From Pholiota molesta (lineage: Eukaryota > Basidiomycota > Agaricomycetes > Agaricales > Strophariaceae), in assembly GCA_014925825.1 (NCBI GenBank), contig JACGCK010000137.1, positions 1 to 64,000 on the forward strand: a stretch of DNA of 64,000 bases, written 5' to 3'. Every line of letters begins with the position of its first letter. The stretch's first letter is position 1. The position numbers were made by a program, and so were the translations under genes. The notes under the pieces were generated by a model. It had not been told where the DNA came from. It searched no databases and saw nothing but the letters and a program-made list of their open reading frames with translations. Below are positions 1 to 10,837 of this stretch, in pieces.

Positions 1-246
1 GAGCGTGGAGCCGATATATAATTTCAAGCGCAAATGATGTTATGTTTTGCGCACCACCAAAACGCGCTAGAAGCTCTGCCCAGTGATCTCATGTATCTGT
101 TCAACCTCCGACGCGCACCTTCCCCTTTCCGAAATAACATAAATATGAGGACCCAACCTCTCCCTTTCCTCACTGTCTTCCCCATCTGACACTTCCTCAC
201 CTTCGTCTCTTGACAAACCTCACATTCTTTTAACATCCCATTCAAG
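1..246 (+). promoter_or_regulatory. Promoter of secreted paralog 1, duplicated at 4497-4751
   Basis: An A/T-rich TATA-like element (ataaatat at about 140-147) lies about 100 bp before the ATG at 247, followed by pyrimidine-rich sequence typical of highly expressed fungal genes. The segment aligns with 4497-4751 upstream of the second paralog: both carry a TATA-like block, a following CCAA motif, a shared tgacacttcc-type stretch and a shared ttaacatccca shortly before the ATG. The promoter was therefore copied together with the gene. Confidence 0.55.
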
Positions 247-1120
247 ATGTTCGCTCGCTCGCTTACCCTCCTCGTGTCCCTCTGCGCGACCTCCGTCTTC
301 GCTGCTCCTATTGCATCCCCCGATGTTACTGGACTAGTAAACGGTGCCGTCTCCTCCACCGGCGTCCCGATCCCTTCCCTCCCCCCCGTCGTTGGCAACG
401 CCGCTGGTAGCGCCCTCGCCGCGGCCAACGGAGTCGTCCCCGTCAATGGAGTCCTTCCTCGCGACCAGCTCTCCATCGCTCAAGTTTTCCAAAGCTTGAC
501 CTCCAAGGCGACCCCCGCCGCCCACAACTGCAGTAAGTCTTAGGTCATTCACTACTCCGTCAGACTTCTGAACCGATTGTATTTGTAGAGGCCGCTGCTG
601 CCGACAAGTCCAACGTCAACGCCCAGCTCCTCCAGTCCAACCTCAACGACCTCATCACCATCCTGACCTCCACCCAATCTGAGCTCCAGGCCATTGTCAA
701 CGATCCCACTGGCGCTGTCAACTCTGTTGTTTCCGTTAACGACATCTTGACCATCGTCGGCCCCTTCCTTCAAGTAAGATTATAATTAGCACGTTTATTT
801 TCATGAACTCACAATTTCTGTGCAGTTGCTTGTCACCGTTTTGGCTTACGTCGTCAGCGTGGTCGGCTCCACCCCCGTGGGCACCGTCGTTCTCCCTCTC
901 GTTGCGACCATCGGGTATGTCGATGACCTAACATGCTCCTGCCTACTTCTTACTCATTCATTCTTTCCCCAGCACTCTCCTCGGTTCCATCATCAGCCTC
1001 GTCGTCCAGCTCGTGCCCGGCCTCCTGGCTGGCCTCGTGCCCACCCTGACCTCGCTGGTGCCCACCTTCGGCATCCTCAACTTCAACGCTGTCCTTGCCC
1101 TCATTCCTGCTCCCCAGTAA
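247..1120 (+). CDS. Small secreted hydrophobic protein, tandem paralog 1 (4 exons)
   Basis: I do not recognise a named family. Exons are 247-532, 589-773, 826-914 and 973-1120, joining in phase to 235 residues without any frame break. All introns are 52-58 nt with GT..AG ends. The N-terminus (MFARSLTLLVSLCATSVFA, then AP) is a clear signal peptide with an AXA-type cleavage site. A Pro/Val/Gly-rich stretch follows and ends in LPRDQ, then a helical region (QVFQSLT, NAQLLQSNLNDLI). The C-terminal third is strongly hydrophobic and Gly/Val/Leu-rich (LLVTVLAYVVSVVG, GSIISLVVQLVPGLLAGLV), so it could insert in membranes or self-assemble. It lacks the eight-Cys pattern of hydrophobins. The paralog at 4752 has the same intron phases and identical lengths for exons 2 and 3. 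Function unknown; secretion is inferred from the signal peptide. Confidence 0.85.
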
Positions 1121-4100
1121 ATTACTTTTTTTCACTACCTCTACATCCTACATGTGCACGTGTCGTATACCCCGCTCTGCAATGTGATATCCGCTATTCC
1201 TGCTGTCTTATCTACTATCTTTTTGGGATCTTTAATTGTCAAGTCCATGAAATATCTGATGACCTGCGGAATGACATTTTTAACGTTGCGTTTTCACTGG
1301 TGAAGTTTCTGACAATGAATAGTCAATCTCATGTTCCAGCAAGTCGTTGGGAGAAAAATGACTGATGTGGAGCCAGTGTGGAGCTGTCTTATCGATGGAT
1401 GGACACTGGACAGGCGAAGATAATTCGTCCACAGTGCCCAGGGTTGAACGCAGGTTATCGATTATCTGAGACCAAATATGATTGCCTTACTTCCAGTGAC
1501 ACGATTTGATGGGACTTGATCTGTAGCTGATTACTGCTTACTTCGAAGCATTGTGGTATAATCCTTCTTCCAAGACGGGGCTGTGATTCTATGAAGGCAT
1601 TCGCAAATGACATGTGTTCAGGTGGACGGTCTGAGCTTGACCCAGATGTGCTTGCGAGTCCCATAGTAGCCCGTCCGGAACTCGATCAATTCACTCAAAT
1701 ATGCGATCTCTCATGGTGCGCTGCTTCTCTCCGATCGTGTTAAGTAATGGTACAGATATAGTCATCCTTTGCGATTGAGGACGAAACTGAATACATCGAC
1801 CTTGCACGGTCCCACACCCAAACAACCAACAATATCAGGACGACACATGCAATTTTTCCTCTCTTCCATTTACAAGATTATCGATAGAAGGCTGGCCACA
1901 GAATTTATCTGATCTAGAGCTTCTCTGCATAGAATTTAGGACCAGTATTGGCGACTATTCTCATTGAAGTCGGCTTCTACGGTGTATGTAGAGTTCATTT
2001 CCACGACAAGGCATCACGGCTGCTCTCTATTGCACCATTCCTGTCGAATCGACTCTGGATCGATGTCCCATTGTCGAGGGATATGCAGCTCTGACAAACT
2101 GACAGTATATGAGAATATTTTATCATATCTGACTTAGTTCCATGGTTTCTCCGTTTAATTCCGCAATAGAAAACTGAAGCTACAAAATGTATATTAAGGT
2201 AAACGCCTCAGAAAAAAGACCGAAAGCTTCGATCGCTGTCGACCTCTTAAATTACGGACCGTTCCGTTCCGACTTTCGAGGAGATGCAGGTGTCTGACAT
2301 TAGGATGAATTACCCACGGACATCTACAAATATTTCCCATACATTGTCTACAGATAAGATCGCTGCCTGTACGAACCTTTCAGAGATTAATATGGGACAT
2401 ATCTATTTATAACCTACAGAACATTGCTAGACAATGTCCGCTCATTGCCCGCTCATCGCCCATTGATTGGTCGATAAAAGTGGGCGAATATGGCGCCTTC
2501 GAGAATCCCGTGGTGGCCTTCATTTCGGATATGTATGCGGTATCTTTTCATGGTAAGATGGTACACTACTTCTGTCTAATCATATCAAAGATCCAGATAT
2601 GTTATGAATCGGGAGACGATCCAGCCCCAACTAGCTTATTGACCTTGCAACAATTTTGCGTGGTCTCATGGATGCTAACGATGCTGCTGGATGGGTCCAG
2701 TTATGGACACCTGATAACTTGATAGAATGCTGGTACACAAATGGAATAACTACGGGTGTACTTTTCTGACGGAATGAGGTCTAGCTCGAATCTAAGTTAA
2801 TTTCCGTCTGCGATTGCGACAAGCTCGCTGCTCAGAGACCTTTTTAGAACCTCCGAAGCTAGATTCGATGTGAAACCCAGAAATAGGACCTGGTTGTGCA
2901 CCCTTGGTTTCTTGCTTTGAATCTGCACGGGCGAGTAACTAATTCACGACAGGACTTCTTCAGGTATCCACTTTAACTTACCTGATCTTACAATAGTGAT
3001 GGAGCCTATTTTATCAGCGTCGATGGGCCATTTCGTAGGGGCAAGCGAAGACGGAATCGTTCACGCGGTCCAAATTAGGAATTCTGGTTTCCCGATATGG
3101 TCACAAATTGACACACCGGTGGATTGATTCAAGAGTTCGCGATACTAATCGTGTATTTGCAAAGCGGCGCTTTATGTCAACTTGAAGTTTAAGTCTGCTG
3201 GTCTGATGTTGCTCAACTTCATTGTTTGTGCCCAAGTCCACGACTTGTCTTGACTGCAGCTCAGAAGGTGGAAGCATCGACATTATCGTATTTAGCGTTA
3301 TGATTGGGTTAACTTCGAAGCTACCGATCTGGTTAACGTACAATTCCCGTAATGCGATTGGAGAACTAGTCAAAGAGTGTTTTTTCCTTTCAACTTTCTA
3401 TTCGTTACTCCATTTTTGGCTCTACTCAATCGCCACTCGTCCCACCTGCGTCCCACTCTTGCCTCTGAATCACCCACAGCCTAATTATAACTTCAAGTTC
3501 TTCCCTCAAACCTTGCTCAAATTTCTTCGCGTCTATTTGCATCACTACCGCGTGGCTCTGATCCGCAGACCTCTCCGTCTTCAATATCCTTCTCATCGCC
3601 ATTCGTGTCCTTTGATATCGGCATTGAATCTGCACTTTTCACTGAATTCTCCAATAACTGCAACTCGGCCAATCTCATGCCGAAAACAAAATCGCAGTAC
3701 CTTGAAACATTGAGAAATTTTTGTAAAGTCTGGGACGCACTTATCGTACTGAATGGGTCTGACATTGGTTTGACCGACAAGAATTTCCGCTACAATCCGC
3801 GGTTCTCACACGATGTCACATACGCACGCTTGCGCCAAGATAGCGCGAGCTTGCACATCCTCCACCTACTACGTTTCCGGGTCCGGACCAGGGCAGTCTC
3901 CTTTGCATGGCTCCACTGCTAGCAAGTTTCTTCACTCCTCTGTGTCTCGGAAAGCTGCCATACCCTGATAACCATGATGTATCTCACTACAATCTCTTTA
4001 CTTTGACACTTCTGCCAGTGCAGAAGCAACAACAGAAGTCTAGTATTACTTGGAGTAAATCGGTCTCTGTGTAATCTCTGAAGTCCTAGCAGTCCCTCAA

Positions 4101-4496
4101 TAGTCACATTTCGGTCCGTATTATCCTTCATATTCTAATTGCTTCTAATTGTAGTTCTCATCCTACTTGGCCTCAAATTTATGATATGCCACACAGCTCA
4201 TAACCTCATATATCGCATCATGATACATGTTCCCCTTCATGAATCATTTGGGTTCGTTTTTTATTTTCATTTGCTAATATAGAAGGAGGTATAACGCCAG
4301 TATTTATTAACGATTCATCGTATCAACTCGCGATATTAGAGCTGGAATGATGTTGCAATTATCCAAAGGATGACACCTGGGAAGGGAGTGGGAGGCCAAA
4401 TTCCAAACTCAGGCGTAGAGCTTCTTGCTCTGGGCTCTGCATCGTAATCTTCCAATTCGCAACTATCTCAGGGATAACATCTCGGAGGCTCTGCGA
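1121..4496. other. Gene-free spacer between the two secreted paralogs
   Basis: About 3.4 kb of AT-richer sequence. Short open frames occur on both strands (for example around 2480-2720 and 3222-3920) but none shows a recognisable domain, a splice-consistent extension or a signal peptide. No transposon ends, long terminal repeats or RNA genes were seen. It may hold decayed transposon sequence, which I cannot demonstrate. Confidence 0.4.
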
Positions 4497-4751
4497 TCAA
4501 GCAGTGGAGTGGGAGGCGAAGTTCTAATTTCGAGCGCAGAAGATGCTGTGTTTTTTGCATCGAAAAACACACCAGACGCTCTCCAATAATCTCATGCATC
4601 TGTTGCAAGCTGCGAGTCCCTACGTTCCCCATTTCCGAGAAAAAAATATAAATACGTGGGCCCAAGGTCCTCATCTTGCAGTGTCTTCTGCCATTCTGAC
4701 ACTTCATCGTCATTGTCTCTTGACATACCCCACATTTTTAACATCCCAGCC
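4497..4751 (+). promoter_or_regulatory. Promoter of secreted paralog 2 (copy of 1-246)
   Basis: Contains aaaaaatataaatacg (4641-4655) as a TATA-like block about 100 bp upstream of the ATG at 4752, at the same spacing as in paralog 1. Further upstream, the stretch around 4520-4560 (ttcgagcgcagaagatgctgtg) matches 25-45 (ttcaagcgcaaatgatgttatg). Conservation over about 250 bp marks it as the copied promoter. Confidence 0.55.
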
Positions 4752-5556
4752 ATGATTTACTCTCGCGTGTTTACCCTCTTTGTATCTTTGATCTGCGTGA
4801 CTTCCTCTCTCGCTGCTCCGTCGGTGGTCCATGTCGACGCCACCGTCGGTGCTGTCGCAAGGGCTGACGAAGTCGTGCCTATCGATGAACTCCTTCCTCG
4901 TCAACAGTCATCCGTCCTTCAGATCTTCCAGGATTTGACGACCCAGGGGACTCCCTTCATCAATAACATGAGTAAGTCCTATGTTATTTGACCTCCTGCA
5001 GAATGTTGACTTTATAATCTTTGCAGAGACCGCTGTTGCCGATCCGAGCAACGTCGATGCAGACAGCCTCCAGACCAATCTCCAGAACATCATCGACCTC
5101 CTCAGCTCGTCCCACGGCCAGCTCCAGACCATGTCAAAGGGCCCCGCTACCGCCGCTCAATCTTCCGTGTCCGCGGTTGACGTCGTGGCCGTTGTCGGCC
5201 CCGTTCTTCAAGTAAGTTGATAACGTTCATCGGTTTCTTTGCATGATGCTTACTCCCGGCGTACAGCTGCTCCTTACCGTGCTCGCTCTCGTCGTCGGCG
5301 TCGTTGGACGCACCCCTCTGGGCCTGATTGTTCTCCCTCTCGTTGCCACAATTGGGTACGTTGATCTGTTGATTTTTTGATTTGCTCTTTTGCTCATCCG
5401 TTTTTGACAACTAGCACCCTCCTTGCTGCCGTCATTCACACCGCGCTCGGGCTCGTTACCGGGCTCTTGCTGGGCCTCATTCCCATCTTGCTTACGCTTA
5501 CGGCTGTCCTTGACACTCTCGGCTTCACTGCTATTCTTGCTCTCCTCATACTTTAA
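4752..5556 (+). CDS. Small secreted hydrophobic protein, tandem paralog 2 (4 exons)
   Basis: Exons 4752-4971, 5027-5211, 5267-5355 and 5415-5556 join to 211 residues with no frame break. Signal peptide MIYSRVFTLFVSLICVTSSLA is followed by APS. The mature part is shorter before the LLPRQQ element than in paralog 1, because exon 1 is 220 rather than 286 nt, while exons 2 (185 nt) and 3 (89 nt) have identical lengths. Residues after the LPR motif align well (QIFQDLTTQGTP against QVFQSLTSKATP; LLTVLALVVGVVGRTPLG against LVTVLAYVVSVVGSTPVG). The end is again a hydrophobic Gly/Leu-rich tail. It is a diverged tandem duplicate, with the same unknown function and probable secretion. Confidence 0.85.
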
Positions 5557-6107
5557 AGTCCTTTTTGTACGTTCTTACATGTACCTGTGTTTTTTGTATT
5601 TCCCTGGTTTGATTCTGAAATGTGATATATGCTGTTGCTGCTGCCTTGTTTACTTATCATCTGTGGTCTTCAGTTGGCATAGTCCATGGAATATCCGCCG
5701 ACCTGAGGAACGAAATTCTCGATAAAATAAACCTGTATACTAATCACACAACGACTTGCCATGCTCCCTCCGATGGCTACATAGGCCATTTCACCATTGC
5801 ATTCGTTCTTTTATATAATCAAACACGGCATTTCGAATTTCAAGTACACAACCACCACGAACTACAATGCCCATATTTCGAATGCGACGATCGCAAGTAA
5901 TTCTCCCACCGAAGTGTCAACATGTATCCATATCGGGAAACCAGAATGCCTAATTTGGAGGATCTTCGCCTCCACCGTCCACGCACGATTCTTGAATCTT
6001 CTGACGAACCAGCCACATGAATGCATGGAACCTCATGCGACGGCCATTACTGTCGCAGAATCAGATAAATAGAATTAGATACCTCCCAATGTCCATCCCA
6101 TCACGAA
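5557..6107. other. Intergenic, convergent 3' region
   Basis: Sequence between the stop of secreted paralog 2 and the stop of MAK10. It holds only the presumed 3' untranslated ends of both convergent genes; no domain-bearing frame was found. Confidence 0.5.
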
Positions 6108-8989
6108 TCAAGTCCTCGTCTCTGCAGGTTCCAAGTAGGGAAACCAAGGATGCACCACCGGGTCCCACTTCAGCGCTTTAGCATCGAAGCCTGCCATCGC
6201 GTCGGAGGTCCTTGGGAGGCCGCTGAGCCTATCGCACACGGAAATCAAGTTCCGCGCGAGCTAGATCATCTCATTCCGTCAGACAAAAAAATACGCCAGC
6301 CACAACCCCACTTGATGCGCGCACCTGCATCCGATCGGGCGCCCATAGGCCCGCCCATCCGCCGGTATCGTGAGCGTCGATGAGACCGCGCAGGATGGAC
6401 CGTGCGAGGTCGATATAGTCTGTTGGGACGGGATCGTCCTCCTAGTTCGCGAGTGGAATGGTCAGCATATCTACGCCTTTGAGATGGCGAGACGGAGGTG
6501 GCGCACCATGAGGAGATATCCGCATATTCGGATGAACTCATGGAGTTCGGGAGGCGCGACTACGGGGCTCTCAAAAGCATCGTATTCGGCTCTGAAGGCC
6601 ACTTGTATCGGCGGAAGAAGTTGGGCCGCGTTCTGTCCCAGTCAAACGACATCAAAGGCATGGAGATCTAAGCGGAACTCATAAGCCGATGGAATAAGTA
6701 TCGAGGGAACGAACGTACCAAGGACGATACGCTACAGAGAGCCTGCAATGCGGTGAGGAATTGGGTTTGATATACCATTTCCTGGTATATCGGAGTTCCT
6801 GAGCGCATCAAATGAGCACATGAATATCTGAGAAGACAATGAGGAACCACACCTCTTTGTACGACGGGCAATATATTATCAAGGCAGTTCAAATGCGCCT
6901 CGATGACCTGAGCGGCATACCAATAGGCAAATGCTCGCTCTCCAGGGGCATACAACTCTAACTGGAAGCCGGATAAAACGACCTCGCGAACGATAGAAAG
7001 CCGCCACAGCAAGGCGACAGTAGGCAGCTGTGCCAGAAGATGATTTCGCGGAAGATCCTGCAGAGATGACGTCGGTAAGCGTTGCTTGAACTGAAATGTG
7101 AAGTCAGAGAGGACAGACGTACTTCTAAGTCGAGATTATCTCTAATTTGTACTAGGGCATCATATAGCCCGTGCCATTCCACCAACGCCTTCATGAAATG
7201 ACGGCGCCGTCTCGGAGGATTATACCATAATGCTCTGAAGTGAGGCGTTAACAGCTAGAGGTCAATTTCATCAGCACCTCCGCCTGCAAGCGATGAAGTG
7301 CTGAAGTGTACCTTGGATAAACTGCGTTCGACCCTTTTCAGTGGCGGATCATCTTCGCCTATCCACCTATCAATAATAGCTGCTGCTATCCAGTCATATT
7401 TACACCCAACGGTTTCATAAAAAACGCGGTTGACCATCCATTCGAAGGAATGTTTGTGCATTACTAAAAATCCGTCGTAAAACGTCGTCTTCAAAGCAAT
7501 CACAAGGTTGTTAGAAGTTGAAAATGAAGAATCAGGTACTTACCTGTGCCAGCGAGCGCAAATACGCAGTACGAAAAGGTGGATTAGGCAGCCATAGGCG
7601 AAGGTCACCTACGGCCTGACATCAAAAAATAGAGTCAAGGAATGTGCTTAAATGGAAGAAAATTCGATCATACCTGCCATGTGCTTAGATCTTCCACCGT
7701 TTCGAGGAGGCCCACCTCCTGGAGGCCATCTAAGAACTGACCAACTTTCTTACAGGTTTGTTCGAATGATGGCGGAGGAATGACGCGGATGGGAGTCGCG
7801 GTTTGCAACCTCCGCCCAATGTAAGGATCGAAAGCCAGGGCTGCTGGCGAGTCATCCCCACATTCTATAGGGGGACTGGCTTCGACTGCAGCGAGATGCT
7901 CTTTGGCTGAAAAGACTAGGCGCTGGAATTCGAATCGATCCTTGGTGGGTTCGGTGCTCATGACTTGAAGAAGACTCTGAAAAACATGGCTTTAGATGGG
8001 CGTGTATTATTTCTGTTAGATAAGGATGGCGTACTTTACGAAGGAGCAACCTTGCCCGTAGAGCTGCTCTCCAACGCGCAGGGACTAAATATAATTCAGA
8101 CAAACTGTATACATAAGAGAAAGACAGAACGCACTCTCAGTAGCTTGAAAGAGCCACCCCATTGCATCATCAAGTTGTGAAACAGCGAAGGGTACAGGCA
8201 TTCCTTCAAGAAGAAGAACATCGCATTTATCGCTTTGCCAATCTTCTGTCTGCCAGAGTTTAGTTGAAAACTTGTTATGGAAAAGAAAAGGACGAACATC
8301 ATAGGCACCGCCTCTGGCCAGTTCCCTCCACGCCATGTCACAGCACTTCAACAGACCCTGTACAGAAGCTCTCAGCACCACTGTGACCAGCTCGATTGGT
8401 CGATCAGGATCGCCTTGCGACGTAGACAGCGATATCATTTCGGGATCAATGTCATGTAGGTGATGAACATAGAGTAAGGTGTGGATGGTATGAGCGAGAA
8501 AATTTCCGGCGTGGAATTCAATCTATTCAGTCAAATGATTAATCTTATATTTGATAGGTATCAAGGAGAAAGGGCACCTCATACGCCAGCGCACGGTCCA
8601 GGACCCAGCATAATTCCTCGGGTAAAAGAAGGGCAGTGGGATCAAATGGTGGCCTAAGTTGCTCTTGCACAATGATGCCACTGTCCAGACGAGGTTCGCC
8701 GATCTACAATGTTGCCAAGGGGTTCAGTAGGCGCTCGGCCAACACGACCACGTCTAACCGACCTCAAGAGCGCTCATGGACTCATGCAACGTGAAGCCGT
8801 CCATAAAAATAACATTATCAGGCTGCATCTCTGCGCGCAAAACCAACACCACAATCAGCGTCATCGCGTCGAGATGAAGAATCGATGCGCGACAGTACCT
8901 GCAGCAGCCGCGACGAAGAGGGCGGTGACATCCTGGAAGTCGTATCCTTCTCCGGGCATTTGGCACTCGACTGGGACCGCGGATGCCAT
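6108..8989 (-). CDS. MAK10: NatC N-acetyltransferase auxiliary subunit Mak10/NAA35 (15 exons, one apparent frameshift)
   Basis: Exons (minus strand): 8989-8899, 8830-8763, 8703-8578, 8522-8298, 8249-8135, 8084-8035, 7976-7674, 7615-7544, 7488-7312, 7254-7123, 7090-6853, 6798-6719, 6667-6507, 6441-6325, 6260-6108, giving about 702 residues, near the usual Mak10 length. Family signatures in order: DGFTLHESMSALE followed by GEPRLDSG; ELCWVLDRALAYE; HAGNFLAHTIHTLLYV; GLLKCCDMAWRELARGG; TEDWQSDKCDVLLLEG; and a C-terminal LKWDPVVHPWFP. Mak10 is the ribosome-anchoring scaffold of the NatC complex, which acetylates nascent N-termini. In exon 13, RRYKW must continue as FRAEYDAFESP, but one base is missing at TGGCC (6597-6601); the exon is 161 rather than 162 nt. 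An acceptor inside exon 13 could avoid the break but loses conserved residues. The start at 8989 gives MASAVPVEC and the usual distance to the first motif. Confidence 0.85.
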
Positions 8990-9128
8990 CCTGGGCCCTT
9001 GTCAGACCGGATGTGGGCGTTTGCACTGTGGTGGTCGGAGATAAAACATATTACATTCCGGGCACAACGACGCGGAGTCGCGGATGGCTCGTCCTAAAAA
9101 CGGATGTGGCTGTGCATTGCCCTTCTTT
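8990..9128. promoter_or_regulatory. Short bidirectional promoter MAK10 / mitochondrial TrpRS
   Basis: Only 139 bp separate the divergent start codons at 8989 (minus) and 9129 (plus), so both genes must share this sequence for initiation. No clear TATA box is seen, which is usual for housekeeping genes. Using the alternative upstream ATG at 9084 would shrink the spacer to 94 bp. Confidence 0.5.
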
Positions 9129-10526
9129 ATGCACACCACCAGGCTCTCGTCTGCTCTAACATGTCTGGCAAGACACGCACGGCGCTACGCTACAGGTACA
9201 GCTGCTCATAGCGAGCCCAAGATCGAAAGGGGCCGGATTATTTTCTCTGGAATACAACCTACGGGCATTCTACATGTAAGTCGGTCCGTCGAAAGTCAGA
9301 ACGTTGTCGTTTTTAGTGAGCCTAAGCTTGGCAATTATTTAGGAGCACTGTCGAACTGGGTGAAATTGCAGAACGAAGCACGTCCGACGGACGATGTTAT
9401 CTTCAGTATTGTCGGGTGGCACGCCATAACCTTGCCTCAAGATCCCAAGCAGCTATCGCAATCACGAAAGGACATGCTAGCGACGCTGCTTGCATTCGGT
9501 ATCGACCCAAAAAAAGCTGTTGTCTTTTTCCAGGAAGATGTACGTCTCTTAAACTTATCCGTGTCGGTTCTTATTAATCTATTCTCAGAACCAATGTCAT
9601 ACTGAACTTTCATGGATACTAAGCTGTATCACTCCGGTTCAAAAACTACGGCGAATGACCACTTGGAAGGTGTGCCACATACTCTATAGGGCCTCTGACG
9701 CGTTCTGACCGAACAATGCTCTGTAGTCTAAGATAGCGACCAAAAGGAACGCCAACGATGAATCAGAAGTCGACGAATCCATGCTTCATGCAGGACTGTT
9801 TACTTACCCAATCCTGCAAGCAGCAGATATTCTTGCCTACAGGTACCCGCGAATCTCTCTTACGATATGACTTCCAACTAATACATTCACAGAGCAACGC
9901 ATGTACCAGTTGGCGAAGACCAAACTCAGCATCTCGAGCTTACTCGAGAGCTCGCAGATTCCTTCAACCGGAAATTCTCCAACGGGAAACGCTTCTTCCC
10001 GATCCCTACGCAGCTAATCAGTGAGCTCTTCTCCTACTCCTATGCAACGTGTTTCAACCCCACTCACACCAAAACAGCCCCTTGCAGACGCGTCCTATCC
10101 CTCAAAGACCCCACCGCCAAGATGTCAAAATCCGCCCCGAACGTCGCTTCCCGCATCCTCCTCACCGACTCCACCTCCGAAATACTCAGCAAATTCAAAG
10201 GCGCCGTCACCGACTCGGTCCAAGGCGTGACATACGACCCTGTCAACCGCCCCGGCACAGCGAACTTGCTGTCCATCTTGTCGGCGTGCACCGGCGAAGA
10301 GGCGGAGCACGTCGCTGGGCGATATGCGGGAAAGGGGCATGCGGAGCTCAAGGTGGATGTCGCGGACGCCGTTGAGAGCATGCTGAAGGGCCCGCGAAGT
10401 GAGTTTGAGCGGCTGAGGCAGGACCAGGCGTACCTTGCGGCGGTGGCGAAAGAAGGCGCGGAAAAGGCGAAGGAGAGGTCGATGAGGACGATGGAGCAAG
10501 TGAGGAAATTAGTTGGTTTTTGCTGA
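9129..10526 (+). CDS. MSW1: Mitochondrial tryptophanyl-tRNA synthetase (6 exons)
   Basis: Class I aminoacyl-tRNA synthetase that charges mitochondrial tRNA-Trp. Exons 9129-9275, 9327-9539, 9589-9669, 9727-9842, 9893-10020 and 10078-10526 join in phase to 377 residues with no frame break. The start MHTTRLSSALTCLARHARR is basic, Ser/Thr-rich and free of acidic residues, as expected for a mitochondrial presequence; an in-frame ATG at 9084 would add 15 residues. Signatures: FSGIQPTGILHLGNYLGAL (HIGH-type motif, spliced between H and L), HTELSWILSCITP, HAGLFTYPILQAADILAY, THVPVGEDQTQHLELTREL, and KMSKS in KDPTAKMSKSAPN (about 10110-10135). Family assignment is firm; mitochondrial location is inferred from the presequence and the bacterial-type sequence. 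Confidence 0.92.
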
Positions 10527-10837
10527 GTTGATTGGGTCTAGCGTATATCAGTTGTTGCCGTATTGCATGCAGACCTGTAGATGGGTTGAGCTCACGAGAG
10601 TGATCATTTATATCCAACTTATTTTACTCAGCAGTGGTTGGTTTTCTGTCAAAATTTTCGACTGAAGAGTCTTGAAAGAGTTGCTAAAAAGCAAAGAGGA
10701 TCCGGCCCGATGGAGTGACTAATTTAGCAGCGTCGAACCTATGTAAGTTGGACTTGCATTCTCGCCACCACATACCCTAGCATCCCTTGGTCATCCTCTA
10801 AATACAAACGGCTACTCTCTTCAGTCGGAACTTTGCA
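10527..10837. other. Intergenic spacer, left end of the Ntg duplication unit
   Basis: Contains the 3' region of the Trp-tRNA synthetase and, from about 10690, the promoter of Ntg copy 1. The part after about 10690 has a diverged copy at about 12650-12816, so the duplication starts in this spacer. Confidence 0.5.

Noticed and set aside
1121..4496. Transposon between the secreted paralogs
   Set aside because: No terminal repeats, target-site duplications or transposase/reverse-transcriptase motifs were found by eye.
247..5556. Hydrophobins
   Set aside because: The two secreted proteins lack the eight-cysteine pattern and have a different exon plan.
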